A model generated the notes under the pieces. The model had not been told where the DNA came from. It searched no databases and saw only the letters and a program-made list of their open reading frames with translations. The translations under genes and the position numbers were made by a program. From an uncultured Methylococcaceae bacterium (lineage in GTDB: Bacteria; Pseudomonadota; Gammaproteobacteria; Methylococcales; Methylococcaceae), in assembly GCA_903857165.1 (NCBI GenBank), contig CAIODU010000017.1, positions 1 through 38,267 of the forward strand: 38,267 bases of DNA. The letters run 5' to 3'. Position 1 is the first letter of the stretch, and the number at the start of each line of letters is the position of its first letter. Shown one piece after another: positions 9,662 to 18,647 of this stretch.

Positions 9662-12043
9662 ATGAAGACCAAAAACAAAAATATCACGCCTGCGACCGTC
9701 AATTGCGGGAAGTTCAAGGCCAACCAGCACGGCGGCATTCTCGCGCCACTCGCAGCAGCCCTCATCGGACTCTGCACTGTTGCGGGGACGGTCCAAGCCG
9801 CCGATAATAATTGGACGGGCGGGACTGACGCGCAGTGGGATGCACCAACGAACTGGTCGCAGAACGCAAAACCGATTGCCAGCGACGCGGCAAACTTCCC
9901 GTCGGCTATTCCGGGCACGGGAGCGACGGTCACGCTGAACACCGGCGAAGTCGCCGACACACTCGGCTTTGGCAACAGCTACACGCTCACCGGCGGTAAT
10001 CTGGCACTCACTTCAGGCACGGTGGACGTTGCGCCCACATTCACCGCTACCATCAACTCCGCACTAATCGGCAGCGCAGTCCTCACCAAGAACAACACGG
10101 GAACACTGACCCTCGGGGGCGCGAACACCTACTCCGGCAATACGGTGATCGAGGGCGGCAGTGTGTCGGTTACTGGGTCGATTGGCAATGCCGACCAAGT
10201 GTATGTCGGTGTCAGCAACAGCGACACTAGCTTGACGGTTTCCTCGGGCGGTTCGGTGGCTGATGTGTCTGGCTCGATAGGGGTGGGAACCGGCTCGGCC
10301 AACAATGTCGCGACCGTGACCGGTGCGGGAACGGCATGGACGAATTCGGGCAACCTCAATGTGGGTTATGAAGGCGACCACAACACCCTCAATATTCAAA
10401 GCGGCGGTGCTGTATCGGCTAATTACACGAATATCGGTGGTTTTTCGACGGCAACCAACAATGCGTTGAACATTTCCGGTGCTGGTTCATCCTTGACAAA
10501 CGCCCATGATTTGTTTGTGGGCTACGGCGGTGACACCAATACGCTGAGCATCGGGGGCCAAACCCAAGCAAGCAATGTGAATGGGTTTGTCGGCTATGCG
10601 GCGACTGCCGATAATAACGCAGTCAGCGTATCTGGCACTAATTCGCTCTGGCAGAACGCAGGCGCACTTCAAATCGGTTATGACGGAAGCGGGAATACGC
10701 TGACGATTTCCGCCGGAGGTAAAGTGACGGTGAACGGAGCCAGCCAAGACGCGCTGATCAGTTCCAATGTAGGCGCAGATGCGAACCGTTTGACGGTAAC
10801 CGGGACGGGTTCGGAGTTTTCCAACCAATCGACGCTCTACATCGGCCGCGACGGCAACAACAACGAATTGGAGGTTCTTAACGGCGGTTTGGCATCGAGC
10901 AAGAACGTGCGGATCGGCGGCGGCACCGGTTCTGTCGGCAGTCCCACCGGCAACTCCGCGACGGTGGACGGTGCCGGTTCCGCATGGAACATTTCAGGAA
11001 CGCTGCGGGTCGGTTCCAATGGCACCAACAGCGCCTTGGACATCAGCAACGGCGGCACGGTGAACGTGACTGGCAACAGTTTCCTCGGCTACTCTGCCAC
11101 CTCCACCGGCAACCGTGTGAACATCAGCGGTGCTGGCTCACAACTGACGGCAAATGATTTGATTGTTGGCCGCGATGGTGGCAACAATGCCGTCATCGTG
11201 GAAACAGGCGGCAACCTGACGGCGACCTTAGTCACGCTGGGTCAGTCAGGTAGCCTGCAAATCGGCACAGGGGCCGCCGCCGGGACAGTCAACGTGCCAA
11301 CCATCACAAGCCCCGCCCCCGACAGTTTCGTGGCCTTTAACCATAACCAAAGTAGTTATAACTTTGGCTCAAACCTTGAGGGTAGTTTGAACGTCCAGCA
11401 GAACGGCACTGGTGAGACGGTTCTGAGTGGAAACAACACTTACACCGGATCCACGACGATTTCGTCAGGTACGCTAAGCCTCGCTGCCGCAACCAATAAC
11501 ATTGCGAGCAGTTCCCTCATCAGCGTTTCAGCCGGCGCAAAATTCAACGTCACGCAGGTGACGGGCGGCTTTGAGCTTGCCAACGGGCAGACGTTGAACG
11601 GGAACGGCAACGTGGTCGGCAGGTTTACCACGCTGGCTGGGTCAACCATCGCACCGGCCACCATCGGGACCATTGGCACCCTCGGGTTTGACAATGACTT
11701 GGTTTTGGGCGGCAACCTCAAAATTGATGTCTCCGGGGCTTTGAACGATTTGATCAAGGTCGCCGGGAACCTGCAACTTGGGGCAAACTCCATCCTCGAC
11801 TTCAATGGCATCGGCCCTTTGACCGCATCCACCTTCATCTTCGCGGAGTACGGCAACGGCCTACCAAACCCGCCAGGAAGCTTCGGCTCCGTCAACGGTT
11901 TAGCTGTGTCATACATCATAGACTACAACTACCAGGGGCTAAACCAGATTGCCTTGGTCATACCGGAACCATCAACCCTCAGCCTGATGGGGATTGCCGG
12001 TCTTGGGTTTGGAATGGCCCGACGCCGAAAAGTAAAAGCCTAA
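9662..12043 (+). CDS. Autotransporter-type repeat protein with PEP-CTERM signal
   Basis: ATG 9662 (MKTKNKN) gives 793 residues; an upstream in-frame TTG at 9623 is less likely. A long signal peptide ends near VQAADNNW. Autotransporter-associated strand repeats are visible as LTLGGANTYSGNTVIEGG and VLSGNNTYTGSTTISSG. Between them are about seven imperfect units around LxVGxxGxxNxLxIxxGGxV separated by SGAGSxWTN-like segments, matching the T5SS/PEP-CTERM-associated repeat type and predicting a right-handed beta-helix. The C terminus is VIPEPSTLSLMG, a hydrophobic stretch and ARRRKVKA, a PEP-CTERM signal. There is no autotransporter barrel. It is probably a surface or matrix protein; its ligand is unknown. 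Confidence 0.85.
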   Translation: MKTKNKNITPATVNCGKFKANQHGGILAPLAAALIGLCTVAGTVQAADNNWTGGTDAQWDAPTNWSQNAKPIASDAANFPSAIPGTGATVTLNTGEVADTLGFGNSYTLTGGNLALTSGTVDVAPTFTATINSALIGSAVLTKNNTGTLTLGGANTYSGNTVIEGGSVSVTGSIGNADQVYVGVSNSDTSLTVSSGGSVADVSGSIGVGTGSANNVATVTGAGTAWTNSGNLNVGYEGDHNTLNIQSGGAVSANYTNIGGFSTATNNALNISGAGSSLTNAHDLFVGYGGDTNTLSIGGQTQASNVNGFVGYAATADNNAVSVSGTNSLWQNAGALQIGYDGSGNTLTISAGGKVTVNGASQDALISSNVGADANRLTVTGTGSEFSNQSTLYIGRDGNNNELEVLNGGLASSKNVRIGGGTGSVGSPTGNSATVDGAGSAWNISGTLRVGSNGTNSALDISNGGTVNVTGNSFLGYSATSTGNRVNISGAGSQLTANDLIVGRDGGNNAVIVETGGNLTATLVTLGQSGSLQIGTGAAAGTVNVPTITSPAPDSFVAFNHNQSSYNFGSNLEGSLNVQQNGTGETVLSGNNTYTGSTTISSGTLSLAAATNNIASSSLISVSAGAKFNVTQVTGGFELANGQTLNGNGNVVGRFTTLAGSTIAPATIGTIGTLGFDNDLVLGGNLKIDVSGALNDLIKVAGNLQLGANSILDFNGIGPLTASTFIFAEYGNGLPNPPGSFGSVNGLAVSYIIDYNYQGLNQIALVIPEPSTLSLMGIAGLGFGMARRRKVKA

Positions 12044-12058
12044 TTCTGGTTGGTTTCC

Positions 12059-12135
12059 AAAAAGCCAGATCGGGCAACGTCCCTCCGGCAAGCTCAGGAT
12101 AGGCTTTTTGTTGCCCACCGATTGGAACGGTGGGC
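12059..12135 (+). terminator. Hairpin cluster downstream of the repeat protein (possible terminator)
   Basis: Several mutually exclusive inverted repeats follow the stop at 12043. AAAAAGCC (12059-12066) pairs with GGCTTTTT (12102-12109), GGGCAAC (12072-12078) with GTTGCCC (12110-12116), and GCCCACCG (12113-12120) with CGGTGGGC (12128-12135). Only the first ends in a T run. Termination is plausible but not certain, and part of this may be a dispersed repeat. Confidence 0.4.
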
Positions 12136-12310
12136 CTGACTAGCCGGGTATCGTTTGACAAACAGATGACAACATGAAGAGGGGGAAGTCAAGTTCTTCG
12201 ATGCCCGTGGACAGTTGGGGAACTCTAATTTAGTGCCTTCATTCCCTAATAAAATCAGAATCATCGCCTAACGTTGCGCTCCAACCGACCCGCCATTCGG
12301 GCTGCTTGCT

Positions 12311-12736
12311 TCAGGAAAAAAGGTAAACAATCGCCGCATACCGCCCCAGCTTTCCCAGGGCAATGGCAAGCAGCGAAGCCAGGAAGGGCATTCTCAACCA
12401 GCCAGCGGCGAAGCAGAATCCATCCCCCACTATCGGGAGCCAGGACAATAACAAGATCGGCACACCGAATCGGCGGACTGCTTGGACTGCCTTGCGCTTC
12501 TTCCCGTCATGCAAATTTTCCAACGGATAGCGGCGGGCAGCCCATAACCCAAGCAACCAAGTGGTGAGCGCCCCCAAAGTATTGCCCACCGTCGCGATGG
12601 ACAATAATAGCCCGGAGGGAATTTCAGCCTGATTGACCAAATAGGCCAACACGACCTCCGAACCCCCAGGGGCTAGGGTCGATGAAATGAAAGCGCTTAA
12701 GAAAAGGCCCCAAACGCCAAGCGCTGCAAAGTCCAC
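12311..12736 (-). CDS. yqaA: YqaA family membrane protein (DedA/SNARE-associated-like)
   Basis: This 141-residue inner-membrane protein is full length compared with E. coli YqaA. Family features are ISSTLAPGGSEVVLAYL near the N terminus, the GNTLGALTTWLLG segment, LLLSWLPIVGDGFCFAAG and a final helix with GKLGRYAAIVYL. About four hydrophobic segments are seen. The biochemical role is not established; DedA relatives act in membrane lipid and proton homeostasis. The only start is GTG 12736, with no good ribosome site. The MITE copy B ends 6 bp upstream of it and may have removed the native leader. Confidence 0.85.
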   Translation of the reverse strand: MDFAALGVWGLFLSAFISSTLAPGGSEVVLAYLVNQAEIPSGLLLSIATVGNTLGALTTWLLGLWAARRYPLENLHDGKKRKAVQAVRRFGVPILLLSWLPIVGDGFCFAAGWLRMPFLASLLAIALGKLGRYAAIVYLFS

Positions 12737-12742
12737 TGACTT

Positions 12743-12904
12743 AGGTGATTCCTGAGAAAGAACAACCCATCAAAAATCTGATCCGAAGGCAAAAAATAGA
12801 GTCCACGAAAGGCACGAAAAGCACGAACAAAAGCATGTCTTGTTCGTGCCTTTCGTGTTTTTCGTGGACGATTCTTTTGGTGGGTTCATTATCGGAAATC
12901 ACCT
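12743..12904. mobile_element. MITE-like element, copy B (162 bp)
   Basis: This copy has the same length, ends and internal CACGAAARR palindrome as the copy at 1101-1262, with about 7 substitutions over 162 bp. It lies between the zapD stop (12924) and the yqaA start (12736). zapD and yqaA are both read on the minus strand, so readthrough from zapD would have to cross its long hairpin. Both copies are in the same orientation on the plus strand. Confidence 0.75.
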
Positions 12905-12923
12905 TAACGGCGGACGGGATGGA

Positions 12924-13691
12924 TTAGAGTAGGCAACAGGTCAACAAAAAGCCCACGTCCCCCTTGCACTGGGTTGCCCTCCCGTCATCATTGCTTTGCA
13001 TGAAGCGTATGGTGAAGCGGTGCTTGCCTCCGCTAATTTCTGCAAAATAGGGATGGGAACGTTGCAAACCCACGCGCAACAATTGAAAGGGCAGGCTGTG
13101 ATCCAAGGTCTTCTGGAAAAAACCGGACATGCCCAGTTCTTCCGTGGGCGTTGCACTTTGCCGGATAAAGTTCAACAGGAGGTCGATGGCCGTGCGAATA
13201 GCCGCAAAGGGTTGCATCCAATGTTCCATATCCCGCTTGCGCTGGGCCACATCCAATTGCAGCCAGTAATGATAGGCAGGCAAATCAAAAGCACAGGTTC
13301 CACCCGGAATCGCGCTACGCTGGGAAATACACTTAAACAACTCGTTTTCCATCAGAGAGCTGCCGATTTTGCCAGGCGTTGCATAAAGCTCATCCCCGAT
13401 GGTGGCGAGTTTTGACAAAACAGTCTGCAATTTGGCATGGTCAATTTTGTCATTGCTGGCCATTTTGTTCAATACCGTTGAATGGCGGTCAACTTCTTTC
13501 AAAATTTCAGACTTTAGATCGTTGCGGCTGAAAATGGCGATGATCTCCAGCAGTGTGGAAATAACGCCACGACTTTCCCATATCGAACCGCCCTTCATGA
13601 AATGGTCAATCTGCTGAAAAAGCTGTTCGAGGCGCATGAACACCCGAATTCGCTCATTCAGTGGAAACTCATATAGAATCAGGTCGTTCAA
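12924..13691 (-). CDS. zapD: Cell division protein ZapD
   Basis: ZapD (YacF) binds the FtsZ C terminus and bundles protofilaments in the Z ring. The 255-residue product shows the conserved N terminus LYEFPLNERIRVFMRLE, then RNDLKSEILKEVDR, NELFKCISQRSAIPGGTCAFDLPAYHYWL and the C-terminal beta-domain RFTIRFM. The frame has no ATG upstream before a TAA stop. The only candidate just before the conserved block is TTG 13691 (CTG four codons in is another), and neither has a visible ribosome site. It usually follows coaE, as here. Confidence 0.93.
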   Translation of the reverse strand: MNDLILYEFPLNERIRVFMRLEQLFQQIDHFMKGGSIWESRGVISTLLEIIAIFSRNDLKSEILKEVDRHSTVLNKMASNDKIDHAKLQTVLSKLATIGDELYATPGKIGSSLMENELFKCISQRSAIPGGTCAFDLPAYHYWLQLDVAQRKRDMEHWMQPFAAIRTAIDLLLNFIRQSATPTEELGMSGFFQKTLDHSLPFQLLRVGLQRSHPYFAEISGGKHRFTIRFMQSNDDGRATQCKGDVGFLLTCCLL

Positions 13692-13830
13692 AGTGGGGGC
13701 CGGTCGTGATGGATGGTGGCAGGCATTTTAAAAGCACCCGCATGGATGATTAGTAGAGGAGCGATGATTTTGTGATTCATTTTTAGCACTTCATATTTGC
13801 GACCGCCTCAATATTGACCAATGCAAAGGA

Positions 13831-14457
13831 TTAGTCAATAGCCGCATCAACACTTCTTAAGGATATTCTTGGCACCAAGGTCAAATAAGCTTCATGTAAC
13901 TTTTCGACTTGCACCCTTAATTGTTTGATAAGCCCGGTGTTTTCTATGACATCATTTGCCACGGCCAGCCTTTCCTCGCGCTTGGCCTGGGCTTGGATGA
14001 TGCGTCCAACGGTGGCTTCATCCAGCCCGTCCCGCTGCCTCACCCTTTCATATTGTTGAACTGGATGGCAATCCACGACAAGGATTCTATCCACAAAGTC
14101 GAGTCGTCCAGTTTCTATCAGTAACGGTATGGCAAATATGCAGTACGGGCCATCCAAACATTCCGCACGATCAACCAACGCTTGATAGACCAAGGGGTGG
14201 ATTATCGCCTCAAGCGTTTGCCTCTCTAGCGGATTTGCAAAAACACGGTCACGAAGCTTGGCTCGATTGATACGCCCATGCTCTAAAATATCCTCCCCAA
14301 ATTCCGCGACAATCGCCGTAAAGGCCACCTGACCGGGTTCCACCAGTTCACGCGCAATTTGATCGGCATCGAAGACCGGAACCCCTTTCCCTGCAAAAAG
14401 ACCGGCAACGGTACTCTTGCCGCAACCAACTCCACCGGTCAAACCAACCTTCAGCAT
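13831..14457 (-). CDS. coaE: Dephospho-CoA kinase
   Basis: CoaE is the last step of CoA synthesis, phosphorylating the 3' hydroxyl of dephospho-CoA. The 208-residue protein has the P-loop GGVGCGKST (8-16), the CoA-domain motif FDADQIARELVEPG, LEAIIHPLV, IPLLIETG and VVDCHPVQQYERVRQRDG, all family hallmarks. ATG 14457 lies one base after the pilD stop. The pilB-pilC-pilD-coaE-zapD order is typical of gammaproteobacteria. Confidence 0.96.
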   Translation of the reverse strand: MLKVGLTGGVGCGKSTVAGLFAGKGVPVFDADQIARELVEPGQVAFTAIVAEFGEDILEHGRINRAKLRDRVFANPLERQTLEAIIHPLVYQALVDRAECLDGPYCIFAIPLLIETGRLDFVDRILVVDCHPVQQYERVRQRDGLDEATVGRIIQAQAKREERLAVANDVIENTGLIKQLRVQVEKLHEAYLTLVPRISLRSVDAAID

Positions 14458-14458
14458 T

Positions 14459-15343
14459 CTACTGTATTCCCACCAAACGGAAATAGCTTGCCGTTATTTC
14501 ATCCCCCCATAGCATCGCGATCCATCCGGCCAGCCCCAAATAAGGTCCAAAAGGAATGGGAATGGTGCGGTCGTGTTTAAAAAATACAATCATCACCAGC
14601 CCTACGATAGTGCCGACCATGGATGACAGCAATACTATCAAAAGCAGATTCTGCCAACCGAACCAAGCCCCGAACAAAGCCAAAAGCTTGAAATCACCAT
14701 AACCCATGCCCTCCTTGCCGGTGAACAGCTTGAACAATTGGAATACCGACCATAGGCTCATGTATCCGGTGATCGCACCGATGATGCTTGAGCGACAGTC
14801 TGTGAAAATATCGAACAGGCTGATAAACAGGCCCAACCAAATCAAAGGCAGCACGATGGCATCGGGAAGCAAGCGCCGGTCCATATCAATCGCTGAAAGA
14901 CAAATCAGGCTCCAACTGAGTGCCAGTCCCCCTGCGGTCTGCCAAGTCGGCCCGAATTTCCAAGCCACCATCAGTGAAACCAAGGCGGTCAATATCTCGA
15001 TGATCGGATAGCGCAATGAGATATTTTTTTTGCATTGCGAACATTTTCCTCCCAGCATCACATAACTGATGACCGGGATGTTTTCGTAGGCACGGACGGG
15101 GTGCTGACAATGCGGGCAATGGGAATGGGGGAATATCAAGTTGAATTTAGGCTGTGGCTCTTCTGGGGATGACTTCAACCCAAGATACTCCACGCAGTCA
15201 CGCCGCCATGTTTTTTCCAGCATTATCGGCAAGCGATGAACCACTACGTTGAGGAAACTCCCCACGACCAAGCCAAACAAGGCCACAGAGGAAACGAAAA
15301 ACCCGGTGTTTTGATTTTGAAGTAGCGTTAGCAAAGCGTCCAC
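14459..15343 (-). CDS. pilD: Type IV prepilin peptidase / N-methyltransferase PilD
   Basis: PilD cleaves the leader of type IV pilins and type II secretion pseudopilins and N-methylates the new N terminus at the inner membrane. The 294-residue product has the zinc tetracysteine pair CPHC (C76, C79) and CSQC (C101, C104). The catalytic aspartates are in AIDMDRRLLPD (D153) and GMGYGDFK (D217), and there are about seven hydrophobic segments. It starts at GTG 15343 with AAGGA about 12 nt upstream. A 95-bp gap separates it from pilC. Confidence 0.95.
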   Translation of the reverse strand: MDALLTLLQNQNTGFFVSSVALFGLVVGSFLNVVVHRLPIMLEKTWRRDCVEYLGLKSSPEEPQPKFNLIFPHSHCPHCQHPVRAYENIPVISYVMLGGKCSQCKKNISLRYPIIEILTALVSLMVAWKFGPTWQTAGGLALSWSLICLSAIDMDRRLLPDAIVLPLIWLGLFISLFDIFTDCRSSIIGAITGYMSLWSVFQLFKLFTGKEGMGYGDFKLLALFGAWFGWQNLLLIVLLSSMVGTIVGLVMIVFFKHDRTIPIPFGPYLGLAGWIAMLWGDEITASYFRLVGIQ

Positions 15344-15438
15344 TCGATTATGTTTCCTTAAAGTTTGAAGTGCCGTTTATAAGGACAGTAGGCGAATGGA
15401 CAGATGCCAGTCATTTCGCCGACTGCATTGGCAACTGT

Positions 15439-16653
15439 TTATACGACGGCACCCAGTTTGAATATGGGTAAATACATGGCGATGATCAAGCCCCCGACAA
15501 TAATGCCCAAGACCGACATGATCAAGGGTTCCAGCAAGCTACTCAGGGAATCGACCGCGTTATCCACCTCCTCCTCATAGAAGTCGGCGACCTTGGCCAA
15601 CATACTGTCGAGCGACCCGGACTCCTCGCCAATGGAGACCATCTGCACAACCATGTTAGGGAAAATTCCGACTTGCCGCATAGTATGCTGAAGTTGGTGG
15701 CCCGTAGCCACCTCGTCGCGCATGACCAGAACGGAATTGCCGTAAACGATGTTACCTGTGGCCCCCGAGACCGACTGTAGTGCCTCTACCAATGGGACGC
15801 CGGCAGAGGACATAGTCGATAACGTGCGGGCAAACCGTGCGATGGCCGCCTTACGAATGATTACACCGACCACGGGTATGCCCAATACCAATCGATCCAG
15901 ACCGTGATTAAATGCCTTGGACTTCCGCTTCAGATTGCTGAGCACGGCACCGATCCCGATGATGACACCTAACACCATCCACCAGTACTTCTGCATGAAT
16001 CGCGACATATTTACCACCATTTGGGTAAAAGCGGGCAACTCCGCTCCGAAACCGTGAAATAATTCCTCAAATTGGGGTACGACAAATATCAGCAGGACGG
16101 CGGTTACGACGAAAGCGACCACTAAAACCGCAATCGGGTAAGTGAGTGCCTTTTTGATTTTCGCCTTGATGGATTCCGTTTTTTCCTTGTACTCGGCAAT
16201 CTTATTCAGAAGGCTTTCCAATACGCCGGCCTGTTCCCCAGAATGCACAAGGTTGCAGAATAGCTCATCGAATTGCTCGGGGTGTTTCCCCAAGGAATCG
16301 GCCAAGGTGTTTCCTCCCTCGACATCCGCTTTGATGGACATCAATAAATCCTGCATCGAAGGGTTGTCGTGTCCCCGTCCGACGATATCGAACGCTTGCA
16401 CCAAGGGAACCCCCGCGCTTAACATGGTGGCGAGCTGTCGGCTGAAAATCGCAATGTCTTTAGTGGTAATTGCCTGTTTGCGGCCGGAAAAGAACGGCTT
16501 GGATTTTTTTTTGATCTTTATGACTTTAATACCCTGCCGCCGCAATTCAGCCCTCGCCAAGGTTTCCGAGCGTGCGCTGATTTCACCCTTAGTCCGGGAA
16601 CCCGATCTTTCGATCCCCTCCCAGCTAAAGTTAATTAACTCTTGTTTTGCCAT
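15439..16653 (-). CDS. pilC: Type IV pilus inner-membrane platform protein PilC
   Basis: PilC is the GspF-family membrane platform that couples the PilB/PilT motors to pilin polymerisation. The 404-residue product has two GspF repeats. The first contains FSRQLATMLSAGVPLVQAFDI and the second FARTLSTMSSAGVPLVEALQ. Each is followed by a hydrophobic span (about 180-205 and 380-400). EQAGVLESLLNKIAEY and EESGSLDSMLAKVADFYEEEV are conserved. ATG 16653 follows pilB by 19 bp. Confidence 0.95.
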   Translation of the reverse strand: MAKQELINFSWEGIERSGSRTKGEISARSETLARAELRRQGIKVIKIKKKSKPFFSGRKQAITTKDIAIFSRQLATMLSAGVPLVQAFDIVGRGHDNPSMQDLLMSIKADVEGGNTLADSLGKHPEQFDELFCNLVHSGEQAGVLESLLNKIAEYKEKTESIKAKIKKALTYPIAVLVVAFVVTAVLLIFVVPQFEELFHGFGAELPAFTQMVVNMSRFMQKYWWMVLGVIIGIGAVLSNLKRKSKAFNHGLDRLVLGIPVVGVIIRKAAIARFARTLSTMSSAGVPLVEALQSVSGATGNIVYGNSVLVMRDEVATGHQLQHTMRQVGIFPNMVVQMVSIGEESGSLDSMLAKVADFYEEEVDNAVDSLSSLLEPLIMSVLGIIVGGLIIAMYLPIFKLGAVV

Positions 16654-16672
16654 TTGCCAATTCTTCGCTCAT

Positions 16673-18388
16673 TTAATCTCTGGTTATCCGGTCGATTTCT
16701 TCCAAACTGGTAACCCCCGACTTTACTTTTTTCAAACCGGATGCCCGCAAGTCTGCCACCCCTTCACGATTGGCTTGCTCGGAGATTTCCATCACGTTGC
16801 CACCCTCCAAAATGATGCGGTTCATGCCCTCCGTAATGGGCATAACCTGATAGATGCCGACTCTTCCCTTATACCCCTTGGTGCATTTATCGCAGCCCAC
16901 CGGACCATAGACGATGAAAGTCCCCAATTCTTGTTCCCTGAAGCCCGCGTCCAGAAGCACCTCGGGGGGTAAATTCTCCACCCTTTTGCAATGTTCGCAC
17001 AAACGCCTTGCCAGACGCTGAGCCATGATCAGCAAGACGGACGAGGCAATGTTGAAGGCGGGAATACCCATTTGCATTAAACGGTTCAAGGTTTGTGGCG
17101 CATCATTGGTGTGTAGGGTGGATAACACCAAATGTCCCGTCTGCGCTGCCTTCACCGCAATTTCGGCTGTTTCGAGATCGCGAACCTCACCCACCATGAT
17201 GATATCGGGATCTTGGCGCAGGAAGGCGCGCAAGGCTTCAGCGAAGGTCAGTCCAGTCTTGACATTGACATTGACTTGATTGATGCCAGAAACGGTGATT
17301 TCCACCGGGTCTTCCGCCGTTGATATGTTAACATCCGGTTGATTCAGAATGTTAAGCGCTGTGTAAAGTGTAACCGTCTTGCCGCTACCGGTTGGGCCGG
17401 TCACCAATATCATGCCATACGGCTTGCTGATGGCTTTAAGAAAAGCCTCCTGCTGATCCGATTCGAAGCCTAGCTTTTCAATCCCTAATTGTGCGCTGGT
17501 TGGGTCAAGTATTCGCAATACCACCTTTTCACCGTACAGGGTCGGGCAGGTGTTCACACGAAAGTCAATCGAGCGGTTCTTTGAAATCGCCATTTTTATG
17601 CGTCCGTCCTGCGGGATTCTCCGTTCGGCAATATCCATTCGAGACATGACCTTGATGCGGGCCGAAAGACGGGATGCCAAATTTGCGGGGGGGTTGGCAA
17701 TTTCGTGCAGCATGCCATCTTGGCGATAACGGATGCGGAAGAATTTTTCGTAAGGTTCGACATGGATATCCGAAGCACCCCTTTTGATCGCGTCGAGCAA
17801 TATTTTGTTGACGAAACGGACAATAGGGGCATCGTCGATTTCGCTGGTGTCGATATCCGCTCGACGCTCTTCTTCCTCTCCGCCGGTGACTTGGATATTG
17901 TCCAAATCCGTATCCATCAAATCCTTCATGGAAGTGTCGGCCGCTTCCAACGCGTTGTCTATCGCTTGGCTAAGCTTGTCGTCCTCCACCACGATGCTTT
18001 CTGTGGATAATCGTGTGTTGAATTTAATTTCGTCAAGGGCTTGAAAACAGGTCGGGTCGGAAACCGCCAAAAACAACCGGTTGCCGCGCTTCAACAAAGG
18101 CAATACGTGATGTTGCCGGATCAGTTTTTCATTCACTAACTTGATGGGCAGACTGCCTGACGCAATGGAACTGAGGTCAAATAAAGGCAGGCCGAACTCC
18201 TTGGAAAGTGTCTTGGCTATGGCCAAACTTTCTAAAATTTTGTTTGCCACCAAGTAACGCACCATGGGCATTCTCTTCTTGACGGATTCCTCATAATGCA
18301 CTATCGCGTCTTCTTCAGTCAGCAAGCTTTCCTTGACCAAACTTCTGACTATTCCGCTAAGGGGCATTTTTGTCGCAGGTGTCGCCAT
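16673..18388 (-). CDS. pilB: Type IV pilus assembly ATPase PilB
   Basis: PilB is the hexameric cytoplasmic extension motor of type IV pili. The 571-residue length is standard. An N-terminal MshE-type domain (about 1-150) precedes the GspE core. The core has GASDIHVEP, Walker A GPTGSGKT (331-338), an Asp box near STAEDPVE, Walker B IIMVGEVRD and the His box TGHLVLSTLHTNDA. The zinc-binding CEHCKR...CDKC follows. No pilin gene is adjacent, so pilA must lie elsewhere. ATG 18388 has a weak ribosome site; ATG 18367 is an alternative. Confidence 0.95.
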   Translation of the reverse strand: MATPATKMPLSGIVRSLVKESLLTEEDAIVHYEESVKKRMPMVRYLVANKILESLAIAKTLSKEFGLPLFDLSSIASGSLPIKLVNEKLIRQHHVLPLLKRGNRLFLAVSDPTCFQALDEIKFNTRLSTESIVVEDDKLSQAIDNALEAADTSMKDLMDTDLDNIQVTGGEEEERRADIDTSEIDDAPIVRFVNKILLDAIKRGASDIHVEPYEKFFRIRYRQDGMLHEIANPPANLASRLSARIKVMSRMDIAERRIPQDGRIKMAISKNRSIDFRVNTCPTLYGEKVVLRILDPTSAQLGIEKLGFESDQQEAFLKAISKPYGMILVTGPTGSGKTVTLYTALNILNQPDVNISTAEDPVEITVSGINQVNVNVKTGLTFAEALRAFLRQDPDIIMVGEVRDLETAEIAVKAAQTGHLVLSTLHTNDAPQTLNRLMQMGIPAFNIASSVLLIMAQRLARRLCEHCKRVENLPPEVLLDAGFREQELGTFIVYGPVGCDKCTKGYKGRVGIYQVMPITEGMNRIILEGGNVMEISEQANREGVADLRASGLKKVKSGVTSLEEIDRITRD

Positions 18389-18483
18389 TGTGTCGTTGAC
18401 CCAAAGAATTCTATAATTTAGTATCGGAATGTACCGACCGATTTTAGTTCAAGCCGGAATAATATTACACTTACCTGAAGCTG

Positions 18484-18562
18484 GACGGGGTTTGTAACCC
18501 CGTCCGCACCGTTTGGAAAATGCTGCGCACCAAACGTAAGCTACGGGGTTGCAAACCCCGTC
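18484..18562. repeat. Two GACGGGG...CCCCGTC palindromes in inverted arrangement
   Basis: 18484-18504 and 18543-18562 are short near-perfect palindromes of the same family, with stems of 6-7 GC-rich pairs. They flank a 38-nt spacer that itself contains GTTTGG and CCAAAC. A related unit is at 947-967. They lie upstream of pilB and form one edge of the repeat island. Confidence 0.65.
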
Positions 18563-18575
18563 GCGCCTAAGAACA

Positions 18576-18633
18576 CATGGATTTTGCTCTTTTTATTCAT
18601 TCGGCGCAATACGCAGATTACCGCTATTGCGCC
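18576..18633. repeat. 58-bp direct repeat, left copy
   Basis: This copy matches 19703-19760 at about 55 of 58 positions in the same orientation. Its right half carries the inverted pair GGCGCAATA...TATTGCGCC. The two copies bracket the DUF2442/DUF4160/coiled-coil block, which may have arrived or been duplicated with them. Confidence 0.7.
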
Positions 18634-18647
18634 ATTGGCCGTAAACA

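Noticed and set aside
9662-12043. CRISPR-like periodicity
   Set aside because: The repeats are degenerate protein repeats in one open frame, not identical DNA repeats with spacers. No CRISPR array is present in the window.
16142-16972. Plus-strand 276-codon open frame across the pilC/pilB junction
   Set aside because: It runs antisense to two certain genes and has no family motif, so it is a composition artefact.
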